Shown here piece by piece: positions 48,801-61,650 of a DNA stretch of 64,000 nt. Made by a program: the position numbers and the translations under genes. Source of the DNA: Pararge aegeria (taxonomy: Eukaryota; Arthropoda; Insecta; Lepidoptera; Nymphalidae). Numbering within the stretch: position 1 is the stretch's first letter; each line of letters opens with the position of its first letter. The notes under the pieces are model-generated. The model was not told where the DNA came from, did not search any database, and saw only the letters and a program-made list of their open reading frames with translations. Location of the stretch: the NCBI RefSeq assembly GCF_905163445.1, contig NC_053187.1, positions 9,424,001-9,488,000 of the forward strand. The letters are read 5' to 3'.

Positions 48801-51800
48801 CAGAAAGCAGGTTCGCTGCCCACTGCGCCAGTCGGCCGTCAAAAATGCGAATTGTAAGAATAAATAGAACGATTAGCATTCTTTAATGGCCCATAACAGT
48901 CAACTGAAGGACTAAAGCCCTCTCCCAACGGTAGAGTAGGCCTATTATCACCACGACGGGCGGAAGGGTTTGTGATCGCCGATCGAGTAGATGGTAAAAG
49001 TAGCACTGAGGAAGGTGCTGTCCGTTTTCGTTATATTCCTTCAGTCACCTCATATGACACCCGCAGGAAAAGGTAGGATGGTGGCAAATGATCTGCTGTC
49101 ACCACTCGGCACACTAGCTGCTAGCATTAACTGGCGTTAAACAATTTTCTGATCTCCAATTAAAGTGATTATATGTATGTTCGTAAAACTAAAAATAAGT
49201 GCTTACACTCCAATCGGTCCCATGCCAGGACCCCCGCCTCCATGGGGTATACAGAAGGTCTTGTGCAGGTTCAAATGCGAGACGTCGCTACCATAATCAC
49301 CAGGTCGACACAGTCCTACCTTTAATAAATAATTTAATATACACCCATACACCATAGAAATCTTACTAGACTTGACTAGACTCGGTACAGTTTCGTTATC
49401 AAACGTAACGATCTCTTCTCTCTCCTAGTTTTCCAAACGTGTTAAAAGCCATTGATAAGAATCATCATAAAGATATCGAAACTGTTGAGATAGACCAATG
49501 AATTATGTCTATTGACAGGGTTGAATCGTCAAACAATTCACGTTTCGGGATTTGGCTTTATAAACTGTACAAATAGCATGAATATAATCTGCTTATACAT
49601 TAAATTTATTTTCTAAGCATATCACAATATATTACATTATATAGGTACTTGCACAGAAATGTAAAGTTAAAAAGAAGTAAGTATTTAAATATGGAATAAG
49701 ACAGTAGTAGTAAAATAACGAAAGGCGTGGATCATTTTAAAGGTCCTATTAATTTTGAAGATGACTCAGTAATAAATATATAAAAATTCAAAAAACTGAC
49801 TACTTTCAAAATAGTGTACATTATTCTACTAGTCAAGTCTTTTTTTCTGACATTTTGAGGGAGTTGTAACCATAAAAATGTATTCGCCATTTTGTGTTTT
49901 GGTGACACAGACACACGGACACAGACACAGTGACAGTCAAACCAATAACATCCCGTCGTTTTTACGTCGGGGGTTGAAAAAAATTAAATAATGCTCAATG
50001 ATGCGAGTTGAATATGTACGATATAAGTACCTGGGCACAGTATAGTAACTAACCTGAGCATTCATATTGGCACCATCTAAGTAGACCTGGCCACCATGTG
50101 CGTGCACCAATGCACAAACATCTGCTGCACGCTCCTCAAAAACTCCAAACGTACTAGGATAAGTCAACATAAGGCAGGATAACTTGCTGCTGTGTTCTTC
50201 AACCTGGTGATTTAAACAGTTTTAAACATTAGTTGTCATAATCCTTAGCCTTTTTTACCTGATTTCTGCCTGGTCATTCCTAGAGAAAAAAAAACGTTTC
50301 ATGAACTCTTACGAATGACGTTAGACGCCATCTAAATTCACGCCACCGATTCGGCGGATCGTAAAGTTTAGGTATCTCAAACACATTTGGCAGATAAAAA
50401 TAAATAAATAAATTCGGTTTTTTAATAACCTTCAATCTGATTGTTTGAGTTTCTGATTTTGCGTTTTTTGCCTCAAATAGCTTATGTTTAATTGTAAATG
50501 ATTTTATTTTTAGCATAGCATTTAGCGAAGAAAAATATATTATATTTAGTATTCTAATGATTAACCAAGGTCTTACCATATCTTTTAGATGTTCCATATC
50601 AATATCCCCAGAAGGAGTAACGCGTATAGCACACACTCTCATGCCAGCCATGTGTGCTGAAGCTGGGTTAGTGCCATGAGCGCTAACAGGTATCAGACAA
50701 ATATTACGTCCAGTATCACCTCGGTACTCGTGGTAACGCTTTATTGTCCTAAGCCCAGCGTATTCACCTTGTGCTCCACTGAAACCAATTGACTCATGTT
50801 ACAGGGGCCAGAAAAAACAAAACTAAAAAAGATATATCCACAAGATAGTCCAATAGTTCTAGAGAATGCTTTAGATTTTGTATGCCGTAACTTAGAGATA
50901 ATCTAAGTTACGGCATAGTATAAAAAAATAGCGTCCTAAGATCTTATGCGTTAGCTGAAGGTGCTAGGGCTCAATATAGTTTAAAACATGGCGTGTCCAA
51001 TAAACTATTAATGCAAATTTTAATTTAGCGAACCTAATCATAACATTCATCTTTGACATCCTGTGGAATGTTTGAAAAACCTGACCTCCTGTAACTTTAG
51101 TTATCACTCCGTCATACATTATTACTAAGATAAGATGTATAACCACTTTTTTATACTACGCCGTAACTTAGAGATAATCTAAGTTACGGCATAGTATAAA
51201 AAAATAGCGTCCTAAGATCTTATGCGTTAGCTGAAGGTGCTAGGGCTCAATATAGTTTAAAACATGGCGTGTCCAATAAACTATTAATGCAAATTTTAAT
51301 TTAGCGAACCTAATCATAACATTCATCTTTGACATCCTGTGGAATGTTTGAAAAACCTGACCTCCTGTAACTTTAGTTATCACTCCGTCATACATTATTA
51401 CTAAGATAAGATGTATAACCACTATCCGTCGAGATTGGTCCAACGAGTACAATTTTGGAGGTCTAACAATGGTCTGACAATCTTCTTCATATTATGCACT
51501 GGATACCATTTGTACCTACTTAAGTAAACTCTGAGATTAAATACTATTATCTATAACAACAGCTTACCTGTTAGGTTGGAAAGACACTCGATCGTAGCCA
51601 GTTATAGCGCATAGATCATTCGCAAGTTCTGCAAATAGCGTGTGGTAACCCTGGCATTGATCGAGTGGTGCGAATGGGTGGATATCGGTGAAGTGTTTGA
51701 ACGAACATGGCATCATTTCGGTAGTCGAATTCAGTTTCATCGTACATGAACCCTATTTAAACATTTATAATAATATATAACCTAGAATCAATATGTCATT

Positions 51801-54800
51801 GATTTTATGTCATACTTAACGTAAGTATTGCAAGATTGTTTAGTCTGGACATATTTCTTTTAACTAATTTGGATATCTCATAAAAAGGAAATTAATCTAA
51901 ATATTATAATTTAATACTTGAGGACTTGGAAAAGTAGCCCTACTTATTGTAAACAAAAAGCATCAAGGATACTATTCTATTTCAAGTAAAAATAAGAAAA
52001 GGCTGATTATTGCGGTACATTTTAGTTTAAGAAATAATGGTTTTGACGCGCGTGACGTTCTTACTTACAAGGAAAGGCCTAGTTGCGGTTTTGCACTAGC
52101 AGTGAGCTTATATACATATTAAATCAATACTTACAAGTGGTATCATAGAGTGGACCAGAGATATATCTTTGTTCTCCAAACGTTTCATGTATCGCACTAT
52201 CCTGGTTTCGGAATGGTGCATATTAAACACAGGATGAGTCAAGTATGGCGAAGTTCTACGATATGGACCCTTTAAAACACTTCTCGATATAACATCACCA
52301 CTGCGTACCACCTAAAACATAAACAATAACATAAAAATCTATTATGAAAATTATAACTAAACTAGGTCGGCAAATATTATAGACTCATAAAAATCTACTT
52401 GCAATCCTGTTTCTATGAAGTAAATTAAACCGAAAATTTTTCATCACTAACACTATTTCAAAATCACAAAATATAAGGAGTACCTACTCTATCACAAATA
52501 AGAAAGGGAGTGACTGGTTACCTCATTAACTTTTTCGCAATCAAATATCCACAACAAGTCATCAACATCTTGCATAGTTGTAGTCTCATCTAATGCTACT
52601 CCGATTGCGCCATCGTCAAAGTATCGCAGGTTTATCATCTTTTGTTGAGCCCGCGCTTTTATAACGGCAGCATCGTGATCTTCAGTGGGTATAATATGTA
52701 GAGTATCGAAATATACATCGTTGGATTGTATATGACCACGTCTTTGTACACCTAAAAATTCATCATGTAGGCTATGTATTATTAACTTAAATCATAATGT
52801 ACTTAAACATTCTCACGTATATTTTAAACCATCTTTACACTGCTACGCTTCGCTCATGGCTTAGTTAAAATATAATCTCTAAACCGAAACATTCTACACT
52901 TCACAGTTTAAATCTACTTACCAGCTTATGAAGCAATACTAAGAAACATTAATTACTTATTTATTACGTTAAAGAAATATTCACTACACATCGTGTAGTG
53001 GGTACCCTCAGCTGTTCATATAAAGCCATAAGTTTGTACAACTTTATATAACTCTATTTTAATAAATAAATCTAATACAACTATATTTCTCCTGTGTACC
53101 ATTATTTATTTCTTCTTCCTCTTGTAACTAAACGTGAATGACTAAACGTGACACGTCCTTGAAATTTTACTCTCAATTCTCGTCCAATTATTTAGATCGA
53201 ACAGCCGCCTACTAAATCGAGATTAAGTCGGTGACCTCTTTCGGGAAACCGGGGTTTTGTTTGAGTAATTATGGCTGAAGTTATCAAGACGAGAAACTAC
53301 TGGAAACATATGATGAAGAATGGCACTCTTGACATTATGTCGAACGTGTCATCGCCCTGGTGATTCCCTCAGGCATATTTATTTATATTGTGGTAAAGAT
53401 AGAAAAAAATATCTACGCACCATGGTCAAGCACAAGGGTGGCATTATGAACACGGTTAGCAATATCCCGTAGCCCTTGTGGACCGTGATAAACTGCATAC
53501 ATTGCTGACATGTTAGCTAAAAGTGCTTGAGCCGTACAAATATTCGAAGTAGCTTTATCACGACGTATATGCTGTTCTCTGGTCTGCAGAGCCAGTCTAG
53601 AAACAAAATTATTGAAAATGAATTATGATACGTTTTTAAATTTTATTTGGGACATCAATAAAAATTTAAAAAAACTTGTAATTGAAATTTTCAAGTGTTT
53701 CTCATAATACATACGAGAAAGACGTGAAGATTTATAAAACAATTGGAAAAAAAAATTAGAAAAGTGGACGACATTCGCATAAATATTCATCAGATTAAAA
53801 CAAAAAATTTACAACACAGGGGACACAGGAGTTTTACTGTTTTTAATAAAGTAAATGCTATGTGTATTGGGTTATTCCATCAAGAAATTCTTTTATCCAG
53901 TACGGAGTTAGGAAATAAACGCTAAGTGTCTATCCTTGTGCCTCGGAGAGTGCGTTAAGACATCGGTTTAAGACAGCAGTTTAATTGAATATCTAATCTC
54001 TCAATCATTCTTTTTATGAGAACAGAAATATGAGTCATGGGATTAATTAGTTTCGATCAAAAATTTACTTGATATGCTGACTGCACATCTAGTGTCTGCG
54101 ATACATAAGTTACTTTGCTAGTTAAAAGGCCAATGTGTTCGTGCGTATCATCTGAAAATGCAATGAAATTACCGTATATACGGATATACATATTATAATT
54201 TATATTAATATTTTATAGAACTGAAATAAAAAGTTTCCGTAAAATTATGTCAGCTAAATTATGTATAGGACTGCATTATATGTACCTAATACATTATTAA
54301 TGAATATGAATCCGTCTGATCCCCGTAATTTAATTTAAATCGTAAACTAGACTCAGCTGTATGGTTGGATGATGATTCTAAGGTCTAAATATTGGTAAAA
54401 TACTCACCGATATGCATCTCTTCCAGCTGCATCCCTTGTTACTCCTACCATGCGTCCCGGCATCAATCTAACTAAAGGATGTTCTGCAGCAAAGAAACCG
54501 GCATGTGGACCACCGTAGCCTAAAGGCACGCCCAGTCTCTGAGAAGTACCCACTGCCAAGGCGGCACCACATTCTGCTGGTGGTCGTAACAACGCTAGTG
54601 CCAGTAAATCTGTTGCAACCACTACTAATGTCTGGAAGAAACAGAGCTTAGGAATAGACTTTGGACCTTGGAGAGAGATATAGATAAAATAGTATTTCTT
54701 ATACAAAACCAATGTTATGAAATCAAATAAAGCAGACATATTATGATAGCTTAAAGCAATCCAAAACCCCTTTCATTGAATAATCACGACATAAGAAATG

Positions 54801-57800
54801 TTGGTGATCACAAGGTACGAACCCCGTGTTCATGAGCAGCAGCTGCTAAACCAGAATAATCATACACCAATCCTCTGGTGTCCGGACATTGCAGTAATAC
54901 AGCGGATATATCCCTCTGGGCAAAGTCCACTTGATGGACGTCTGGCACCACTGTTACTTCGAGCCCTAAAGCATCTAGTCTCGTTTGAACTACTGCCAAC
55001 GTCTGAGGGTGTAAGCGTTCAGATACAACGAATTTCGTTCTTTTATTGTGCCTGTTAAAAGAAATATTAGATTACTATTACTTAATTTATGTTAAAGTTA
55101 CTCTAATTGTAATTAATTATAAGTCATGCCCGCGTGGACTCGTGCCAAAAATATTTCCGCACTAAGCCATTACGCAGAAGACTGCCTTCCAGCCAGTAAG
55201 GGGGCTGCCCTTACTACCAGTCCTCCAGTCCAGTTTAATATTTTTGACATGTGACTTCGAAAATATTAAAAATTATGATCAAATTTTTTCGGGCATCAGG
55301 GTATGCCATAGTTATTGAAAAATAATTGTCTAAAATACTGCTTTAAGCGATAGTGCGGCCCCACATGAGGCAATTAAATGCGAAGTAATATCTCGTAATA
55401 AAATTTTGGCACTGAGAAAGTGTTAGGTAATAATAGAATAGATAAACTTTAACATTGAGATAACAGCAAATGTAATATTGGGTAAGTGGTTAGCATAAGA
55501 GAAGCTTCAAATAAACTAATTATTAATAATAAAAATTCAATACAGTATTTCTGCTTAGCCTTTTCATTGTTGCAAAGTATTCTACCTGCTTATGAAAGTG
55601 ACGTCAAAATCTTTCACCCATCTGAACACCTCCGCAAAATAAATTGTAGCATCATTATCTTTTTTAATAGTAATCATTGGAAAGAATTGAAAACTTAAAA
55701 AATTATATTATTATTTCTAATAATCTTTGGTTAACTACTTTTTATTATTTTTAATTTTTATTAAATAGTTTTTTTTTAATTGCGACTGGAGATAGCAACG
55801 ATAATGCTGTATACACCTTTAATTGATTATTGTAAATTTTTTTTTATGAATGAAGTTACAATTAATTGCTGGTGTTTCTTATGAATAAATAAATAAATAA
55901 AACCATCGCCTATAAACAGAGCGACACTTCCTCTTCACTTCGTCATCGATAGTTACATATTAAATCCATGGTCATGGGATCCATGAAATTGAGCTTAAAA
56001 GCGTCTGTTATTTCAAATCTGTTTAGAGTTCATCCCTAAACTGCGTCACTTAATAAACGGCAGATTGGGGTTCAAATAAGAGTCACAAAGTCTTCAAAAA
56101 CCATATAGATCATGTGACGTAATTTATAGCTGACTTAAATAGAATCGATACTCAATGCCATTCTCTCACGTTATGTGGGGTCCGCACTACATGCCTTCTT
56201 CCGTGAGTGCCAGCAGGTAGGCGCAAGAGGGTTCGTTATTACTCCCTGGGTTTTCTTAGCAAGTAGATACTCATTGACAAATTTCATTTAAAATAAGTAA
56301 TATTCAAATTAGTTAACTGGAAAAAAGAAAATCAGGTTTGCACTTTCCTTGCCTGAAAATACGAAGTAGTGCAAATATTTAAATCAATAATATCTGATAG
56401 TTAAATATAAAATGGAGCGAAAAAAGTATACGCTTTCAGTTTCAGTTTCATTAATCAGCTCTGCCTCCACTGTCCAAATAATCCTGACGGTGGTCTAGTT
56501 TTCTCCAAACTTGAAAACAGTCTCATTGTTTAGATTTTGGTATTTATACGACCGATATTACATATTATAAAGTTTCAAGACTGCTTCTAACCTCATTTTT
56601 TTATAAAGTTTAAAGGTTACTTTTACTACAAATTAAATACAAATTAGTTATCGAAGTAACGTTATTTCGCATCCAAAATTAACTTAAAAAGTGAACCTGT
56701 GACATAGAGATAAAGCCTCCGCTGCAGCAGTGCCTTCATCCAATAACGATGCATTAGCAACGTCTAGACCAGTGAGATCGCTAACCATAGTCTGGTAGTT
56801 TAATAAACTTTCCAAACGGCCTTGTGCTATTTCTGGCTGATACGGAGTATACTGAGTTGTCCTGAAAATAATAATACGTCTTTCAATACGTTATTATGAC
56901 GCTTATCTAGATATAATTACCAAAGACTGCATAATATAATTCAACGATGTTAAAATTTAATATCCCGTCTAATATTGTTTAGAGCTTGTTATAGATGAAG
57001 GTCAAGTTAATAGTGGTATCATTGGATACCTGATGTTTAGAAGATGTCATATCACGTAATTTTCTTTTAGTCCGTTGGGTTTCTAAAGCGTTAACGAATA
57101 AAGAGGCTAGACGCTCATGTGCATTTTAGAACCCTTAAAAATTTAATTTTAAGTTAGATAGTGTATCAACCTACACAGGAACAGGGATAAAATATTTTTT
57201 GTATTATTCTTATAACTTTGAAATGTTCTGAATTAAGTTAACAGGGTCGAATGAAAAGTAGGAATTATTATTACCATCCCGGATTCTCAAACATGTTTCG
57301 CATTATGCTATGAGGGACACAGCAATTGTGGTATCCCATTCCAATATATGAGCGCCATATTTTATTTTTTTCTGCCAAATTTCGTACTCTTTCAATTAGA
57401 TCGTACTCACCTAAAATAAGGAAACAAAAGAGTAGGAATTGGTTATATTTTAAAAAGCAGATGAAATGAAAATAATGCTAGGTACATACTCATAGGGTCA
57501 TCGATTTTCATAAGACCTTGGAGCTGTATTTGCTTCGGCACTGCATCGTTTGTTAATTGTTCTAGGCTCTGAAAATTATTAGTAAAGCAGATCAGTACGG
57601 TGCCCTACGTCCGTCTGTTTGTAGCGACTGGATCCAGTTCAGAAAGCATTTTCTACCTGTAATAAATAGGCTACGAATCTTGAAATATTAGGTGTAGAAA
57701 GGATAGACAGACAAAGAACAACGTTTTTTTTTTTATTAGTGTTTTTACCTACACTTGGAGGAATTATCAATTTTATAAATTTTAAAATGCATATAAAATT

Positions 57801-59903
57801 TATAAAAAAGAACTACGTTACTGATACGGTGGCATTGGCCGGTCGTATCTCATGCTGTACAAACCACACGGTGGAAAGGACTACATGGCAAATAGGGTGA
57901 AAGGGTAGCGAACGAAGGGTTGGATGAACCAAGTTAAAGCGAGAGAAAAGTGGAAGAGCTTGGAAAACTCTACCCGAGACAGAGAAATATGAGTAAGATT
58001 GCGCTGCGGACTCGGCACGGTGCATCACACGCTTGCCGAATGCCCCACTTCCGTAAAAAATGCCAGTCGCTATTCTGCCAAACTGGGGAGCAGAGTAGCG
58101 ATTGTCTGGCATGCATTGACACTAACAAAACAGATCTAATTAGGAATAAATTTTAATTTTTTTAAATTTTAATATAATTTTGTACTAACTTTACCAACAA
58201 GAAAGTTTGGAGTAGGACGAGATACGAGGATTACATGCGTTTTATTTAAAGATATAACCGATTTTTATAGATACAACCGGTACAAAAGACTGCTTGTGGC
58301 TTGATTGGAGGAAAACATCGTGAGGAATGCTGAATGCCTCAGAGATTTTGAGATTATGTTCTCAAAGGCATTGTGTACACCGCAACCGTTGAGTACTACC
58401 ATTAAACACTTCTTATTCTAAGAGGTGACCAGTAGAGTATGGAGTATGTAGAGTATGTGGATTATGGAAACCAGTTTTCATACTATAGAGGTAACGACAA
58501 AAAATAAATAAGTAACTCTAGCTAAGTCCTTTTCTCCGTCTTTATGCCCATTACATTATGAAGGGTCGACAAAAAGTATTGTCTTCTCCAAACTTTTTGT
58601 TTGAGTTTTTGCATAATTATTGATATTAATAAAGACGTCAATCCTTCTTGCAATCCTAACTAATTGTAACGACTTCAAATAGCACTTACACGTCTATGTA
58701 TGCGTAAACGGTTGCCATTTATTTACTTTTATCTAGTACAAAAACCTTTTTGCTTATGTCATAGCAAGTAACACGTGGGCCCATTCGTCCTGCTGACCAA
58801 ACACAGCTGATCTAACGGTTGCATGTTTGATGGTAGCCGGGTATATTTAATGATGACTTCGTATAGTTATTTCTCTAAACTCATTCTTCTCAGGTAAAAG
58901 TTGTGGAATAAAAGTTTTTCATCATTGTGAAATATTAATTACATCGATATCTTCTGTAGGTTGCATATTATTTGTAAAAAAAAAAACTACACAGATAAAG
59001 AGTTATAAACGAAGAAGATAATTATAGGTAGGTTAGTAACTTATCTATACTTTAAAGTACATTTTTATTTAAACTTTAACTAAAGGTTTATTATTTTACG
59101 TAAATTACGGCTATTTGTTTGTGAAAACCGAAATAAAATCTCTTAGTAGGTAAGTAAGAGAGACGAATTATAACGATGTAAATGCAAATAACAATATAAA
59201 AGCTTTATTCCATTAGAGATATTTAAATTACAAAACGTACGTTGTGTGGAATATGCATTTTCGTCTGTTTGTGGCCTTAAAACGTCTAAATCACTGAACT
59301 GATATAGTAGAAAATTCGTTAGGTAATTCATATTTGCCTGTACTTTGCTCTCTGCAGACGGTCAAATGTTACCACGGAGGGATAAAGAAAACTTGCGAAA
59401 ATTATACGAGTACCTAACAAGCCTACAACTAAAGATATCTAAAGAGTCCACGCTCTACCTCGGGTTAATTCTTCGAATATAATATTAGCAATTAGATTTT
59501 TTCTATTGTGGCCGATATTCGTTCAAAAATCGTTTAAGTGGATATTTAAAGAAATGAGAACACACACACTACAAAACACACACTTTTGAAAACAAAAGAG
59601 CAATTAGTGCTTACATAGAATTACGTATTTACTGTATTTACATCGAACTTATAAGTAAATAAGTACCCAACTTACCTTATACTCAAGAAGATCTAACATA
59701 GTAACAACATCTTGATCTCTTGGTCCAATGTGCCTGTCGGGAAAATCAACACGTTCTGGGAATAAGGTATCAGACTTCGAAATCTGCGCACTAATACATC
59801 GTTGCACATTTTTATAAATATTTTTTCGTTTCGCGTCTTGTACGCAGCATTTGTAAAAGGAAAGATTTTTTGAAAGTTCACCACGCTTAATAAATCTATA
59901 CAT
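45852..59903 (-). CDS. Gldc: Glycine dehydrogenase (decarboxylating), mitochondrial, 18 exons
   Basis: GLDC is the P protein of the glycine cleavage system in the mitochondrial matrix. It decarboxylates glycine with pyridoxal phosphate and passes the aminomethyl group to H protein. Exons (minus) are 59903-59676, 57568-57490, 57410-57275, 56861-56697, 55051-54823, 54631-54408, 53596-53421, 52751-52522, 52311-52135, 51752-51568, 50778-50577, 50203-50054, 49319-49207, 47946-47799, 47125-46918, 46486-46314, 46175-46095 and 45962-45852. They give 1004 residues against 1020 in human. The start is a basic, presequence-like N-terminus (MYRFIKRGELSKNL). Family blocks include FPDRHIGPRDQD, IWRSYIGMGYHN, QEQHIRRDKATSNICTAQ, LGSCTMKLN, QPNSGAQGEYAGL and AHGTNPASAHMAG. 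The cofactor site NLHKTFCIPHGGGG (lysine at about 747) and DDMYGDKHLVCTCPP follow. No key residue is missing. It is transcribed convergently with TBC1D30. Confidence 0.97.
47500..47709 (+). pseudogene. Non-LTR retrotransposon ORF2 C-terminal fragment
   Basis: The open plus-strand frame reads NPRLRGYGLKLEYQQATSNP, N-R-V-I-Q-M-W-N-A-L-P-E-D-V-V, then L-N-Q-F-K-N-R-L-D-K-H and TGA at 47707. The W-N-x-L-P..V-V..S..F-K..L pattern is the end of CR1/jockey-like reverse transcriptases. It is followed by an (ATA)n-type tail near 47745. It lies in GLDC intron 14, antisense to the gene. Confidence 0.75.
47965..48130. repeat. MITE-like repeat G (copy 4, inverted)
   Basis: GCCGAAGATCTGTTTGGTGT, AATTACACCACACAGATTCTC and AGTATAGCAAATTAAGCTTAA are the reverse complement of the copy at 17985-18235. 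Confidence 0.7.
48200..48530 (+). repeat. Dispersed lepidopteran repeat
   Basis: It starts CTAGCTTTTACCCATATTTGC and ends with AACACATAAACAAACAAAAAAC and TTTATAATATTTGTATGGA, matching an abundant butterfly and moth repeat in recalled form. Diverged. Confidence 0.5.
48576..48840 (-). mobile_element. SINE-A, near full length (minus)
   Basis: It has the complete head (CTGCGCCAGTCGGCCGTC on the plus strand), a mutated B-box (GGAATCGATACC) and an (AAATAAT)n tail. It lies in GLDC intron 13. Confidence 0.85.
48880..49135 (+). repeat. Dispersed repeat family E, copy 2
   Basis: Counterpart of 12045-12310: AGTCAACTGAAGGACTAAAG, ATCACCACGACGGGC, CTCATATGACACCCGCAGG. Probably a retroelement 3' end. Confidence 0.5.
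50884..51423. repeat. Tandem duplication, 276-bp unit, in GLDC intron 10
   Basis: Bases 50884-51147 reappear at 51160-51423 with constant offset 276 and no difference seen by eye. Each unit starts with an inverted repeat on GCCGTAACTTAG: arms 50881-50896/50902-50917 perfect, and 51151-51172/51178-51199 with one mismatch. Identical 60-codon minus-strand frames result but look non-coding. Confidence 0.9.
57815..58150 (+). repeat. Possible retroelement remnant in GLDC intron 1
   Basis: GC content rises here, and a plus-strand frame reads E-K-W-K-S-L-E-K-L-Y-P-R-Q-R-N, loosely like the end of an RTE-type ORF2. No conserved domain can be supported. Confidence 0.3.
58160..59640. other. No gene seen in GLDC intron 1
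   Basis: AT-rich intronic sequence without recognisable exons or clear repeats on either strand. Confidence 0.5.
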
Positions 59904-60364
59904 TTTTAATATTACGAGTACCTATATCTAATTTAACTGACCATGCTACTGCCCGACTTAATTAAAGTAATTTAATGAACTGATACAGAGGTCAGTCTGT
60001 TGCAAGAATACTTTACTGTCTCAGATGATAAGAGAGTTCAATAACAAAATACATCTACTTACTTAATTTAGTTAAGTTGACAATTAAGTACTGAGCAAAC
60101 ATTCATTAGGTATTTATCTTTTGACCTCTTATTGGTAGGTAGGTACATAACATTATCTCTATAATATAGTACCTAAGTTTTACTTTCATTTGTCAATACA
60201 ATGTGAGGTTTTACTAGATTGAGGTTTTAGATAAGTATTTTTTACCAAACGGTTTCCTTTTGCTTAGCGTTATACCTAACTGCAGCCTAACTGCCGTTGC
60301 TGCGTTATAAATTGTTGTTTCAATAAGTTTACGCTTATTTTTTCTTTTGACATATTTCTCTAAT

Positions 60365-60455
60365 GTTCATATATATATATATATATAAGCAAAAATAGAA
60401 AGCGAAAAGAAAGCAAAACCGAAAGCGGAAAGCGGAAACGAAAACGAAAACGTTC
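60365..60455 (+). repeat. AT microsatellite followed by a purine-rich tract
   Basis: An (AT)n run is followed by about 60 bases of almost pure A/G with GAAAGC and GAAAAC units, between GLDC and FADD. Confidence 0.7.
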
Positions 60456-60691
60456 ACCGTATTGCATAGCATTGCATATTACAATAACGAACCTATGTAC
60501 CTATATACTTACTATAAACTATATAGATAGTAAAATTATAAAGAGGGAAGATTTTTTTTGTTTGTTTGTATCCAATAGGCTCTTGAATAGCAGGAGTGTA
60601 AAAATAGCGTTAGGTATGCCTTATCTTTCCTACTGCGTACCTACAGCGTACGTACCTATAAGGACAGCACTCCTTTTATGTACCTGTAAAT

Positions 60692-60883
60692 TTAGTTCGG
60701 GACAACAGCGGTATATTCTTTAATCTGAGTGTACCCCAAAAGCGGTACGGTAGACCTGTTAAATGAAGGACTTGCTTGTGTTAGACCTCTTGTGAATTCA
60801 CTCATTCTCTTATTATTAGTGTTAACATCATCTAGATCCTGTTTGATTGTAGCTTCACCATGGCTAGCCTGGGCTCCTGACAT
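60692..60883 (-). CDS. Unrecognised 63-codon ORF between GLDC and FADD
   Basis: This minus-strand frame starts MSGAQASHGEATIKQDLDDV and stops at 60692. Residues 1-45 have a hydrophilic, protein-like composition richer than the surrounding AT-rich frames, and a GT after TTTAACAG could be a donor. It starts roughly 770 bases upstream of FADD and points away from it. It could be a first exon, a small gene or chance. No family recognised. Confidence 0.25.
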   Translation of the reverse strand: MSGAQASHGEATIKQDLDDVNTNNKRMSEFTRGLTQASPSFNRSTVPLLGYTQIKEYTAVVPN

Positions 60884-61650
60884 TTATCTCCCTGGGGAAG
60901 GATAAAAAAATATCTTTTGCCGCAGTTTTATCAACTCTCAAAACTCTAGCGCACAAGTAGAAAGAAATAATAAACGGGGGTAAACTTCTCCTAATCCATG
61001 TTCCCGTGATTTACAAGGTCGGACACGTTAATTATATCCCGTCAGTGGATATAATCGGGGATTATAATTTTTGTCTCCTGCCTGTGTACCTAACCCTACA
61101 GCTGGTCTATCTTATCTATGATATATCTAAACATTTCATTATAGCCAAGTCTTTGGATGTAAAGTCCAAGTAAATTCAAAGGTAAAGTCCCTGTCAAAAA
61201 TATATACGACGACGCTCCATTTTAAAGCTTAGCAAACTATATTAGAGTTATAATTGGAGTTGCAATTGAAGACATAGATACATACTCACATACTTTTTGT
61301 TAAGGTTAAAACTTATTTGTAATATAAAAATTGTATAGATTTATTATGAATGCATAGTGCAGCATAGTATTTAATTGAGATCGTATGTCAACTCTCGTTT
61401 CTAACAAGCTACAAAAAAAATTGTTTAAAGCGTCGCGTTGATTGAAACGTATAGAAACCAACAACTGTCAATAAATTGTCAATACATTTTGTCAACTGTC
61501 TATAATTCTATATCATCTACATATATAATTTACGTGTTTGGAAAAAGTGGTGTTTATCCCAATGATTTGTTATAAATTAACCTTTACCTGTAAATAAAGT
61601 GGCTATCCTTTTGTTTGGCTCACAGCAAACTAAAGAGGAGGCAAATTAAA

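Noticed and set aside
50964..51452. Two identical 60-codon minus-strand frames
   Set aside because: Identity comes from the 276-bp tandem duplication in a GLDC intron; no family resemblance or splice context.
61615..61650. FADD frame extended upstream of 61651
   Set aside because: The extension has no ATG (it begins TTG); the first in-frame ATG is at 61651 and starts directly before the first DED helix.
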